This document shows positions 15,764-15,908 of a stretch of DNA of 15,908 nucleotides, in pieces. The position numbers were made by a program, and so were the translations under genes. This stretch comes from Planctomycetota bacterium. Lineage in GTDB: Bacteria > Planctomycetota > PUPC01 > JACPCR01. The DNA is taken from contig JASLXP010001170.1 in the NCBI GenBank assembly GCA_030740295.1, positions 1-15,908 of the forward strand. Reading direction: 5' to 3'. Below the pieces are notes generated by a model. The model saw only the letters and a program-made list of their open reading frames with translations, did no database searches and was not told the origin of the DNA. The first letter of the stretch is position 1; the number at the start of each line of letters is the position of its first letter.

Positions 15764-15908
15764 ATGAAACTCAGACGACGTTGTATGACCGAAGCCGGTC
15801 TTGCCTGGATGCTCGTTCTGATCTTTGGCCCAGTCTTTTCTGCGAAGGTTACCGGAGAAACCATGCACATTTATGTTTCGACCGAAGGGAATGACGACTG
15901 GTCGGGCC
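15764..15908 (+). CDS. secreted parallel beta-helix-type protein, N-terminal fragment cut by window edge
   Basis: 48 codons are visible from ATG 15764. There is a basic n-region (MKLRRR), a hydrophobic core (AGLAWMLVLIFGPVFSA) and then HIYVSTEGNDDWSG. The YVSxxGNDxWSG motif is the common N-terminal start of secreted right-handed parallel beta-helix proteins (polysaccharide lyase-like, DUF1565-like). No good ribosome binding site precedes the ATG; a second ATG at 15785 is possible but would shorten the basic region. The gene starts 166 bp after AOR in the same direction and may belong to the same operon. The rest of the protein lies outside the window, so its enzymatic family is unknown. Confidence 0.75.
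   Translation, partial: MKLRRRCMTEAGLAWMLVLIFGPVFSAKVTGETMHIYVSTEGNDDWSG

Overview
The window looks like chromosomal DNA from a bacterium of the PVC assemblage (Lentisphaerae, Planctomycetes or Verrucomicrobia type) or a similar polysaccharide-degrading anaerobe. This assignment is inferred from gene content: a DUF4838 protein with a CBM9-like tail, a very large secreted protein with HEAT-like repeats and a GH42-like barrel, a small secreted HEAT-repeat protein, parallel beta-helix proteins and a bacterial alpha-2-macroglobulin. A tungsten-type aldehyde ferredoxin oxidoreductase (AOR) argues for anaerobic metabolism. No rRNA, tRNA, CRISPR array or intact insertion sequence was seen.

Layout. 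Positions 1-3321 (+) are the C-terminal part of an alpha-2-macroglobulin-like protein that starts before the window; its CxEQ thioester motif is intact. A 292-bp spacer holds a degenerate hexamer array. Positions 3614-4666 (+) encode a beta-helix protein without a signal peptide. Facing it, on the minus strand, is a two-gene unit read from 10654 down to 4806: the 1526-residue GH42-like protein, then a secreted HEAT-repeat protein whose ATG overlaps the upstream TGA (ATGA). Positions 10655-11179 separate this unit from a divergent plus-strand set. That gap carries REP-like hairpins, a frameshifted relic of a P-loop ATPase, and a nested, alternating set of four inverted repeats.

The plus-strand set starts at 11180 with a secreted DUF4838 protein. 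It was evidently once, or still is in some cells, an 815-residue protein ending in a CBM9-like domain (to 13637), but a 10-bp tandem duplication at 12961-12980 puts the tail in another frame. AOR follows after 64 bp, and a new secreted beta-helix-type protein begins at 15764 and runs off the right edge.

Working model (inference): the secreted beta-helix, DUF4838-CBM9 and GH42-like proteins bind or cut complex glycans outside the cytoplasm, and AOR could oxidise aldehydes formed during catabolism of the released sugars. The most interesting items are the duplication that splits the DUF4838-CBM9 gene, the nested inverted repeats beside an ATPase relic, the pairing of AOR with secreted glycan proteins, and the Pro/Glu/Lys-rich insert near the expected bait position of the macroglobulin.
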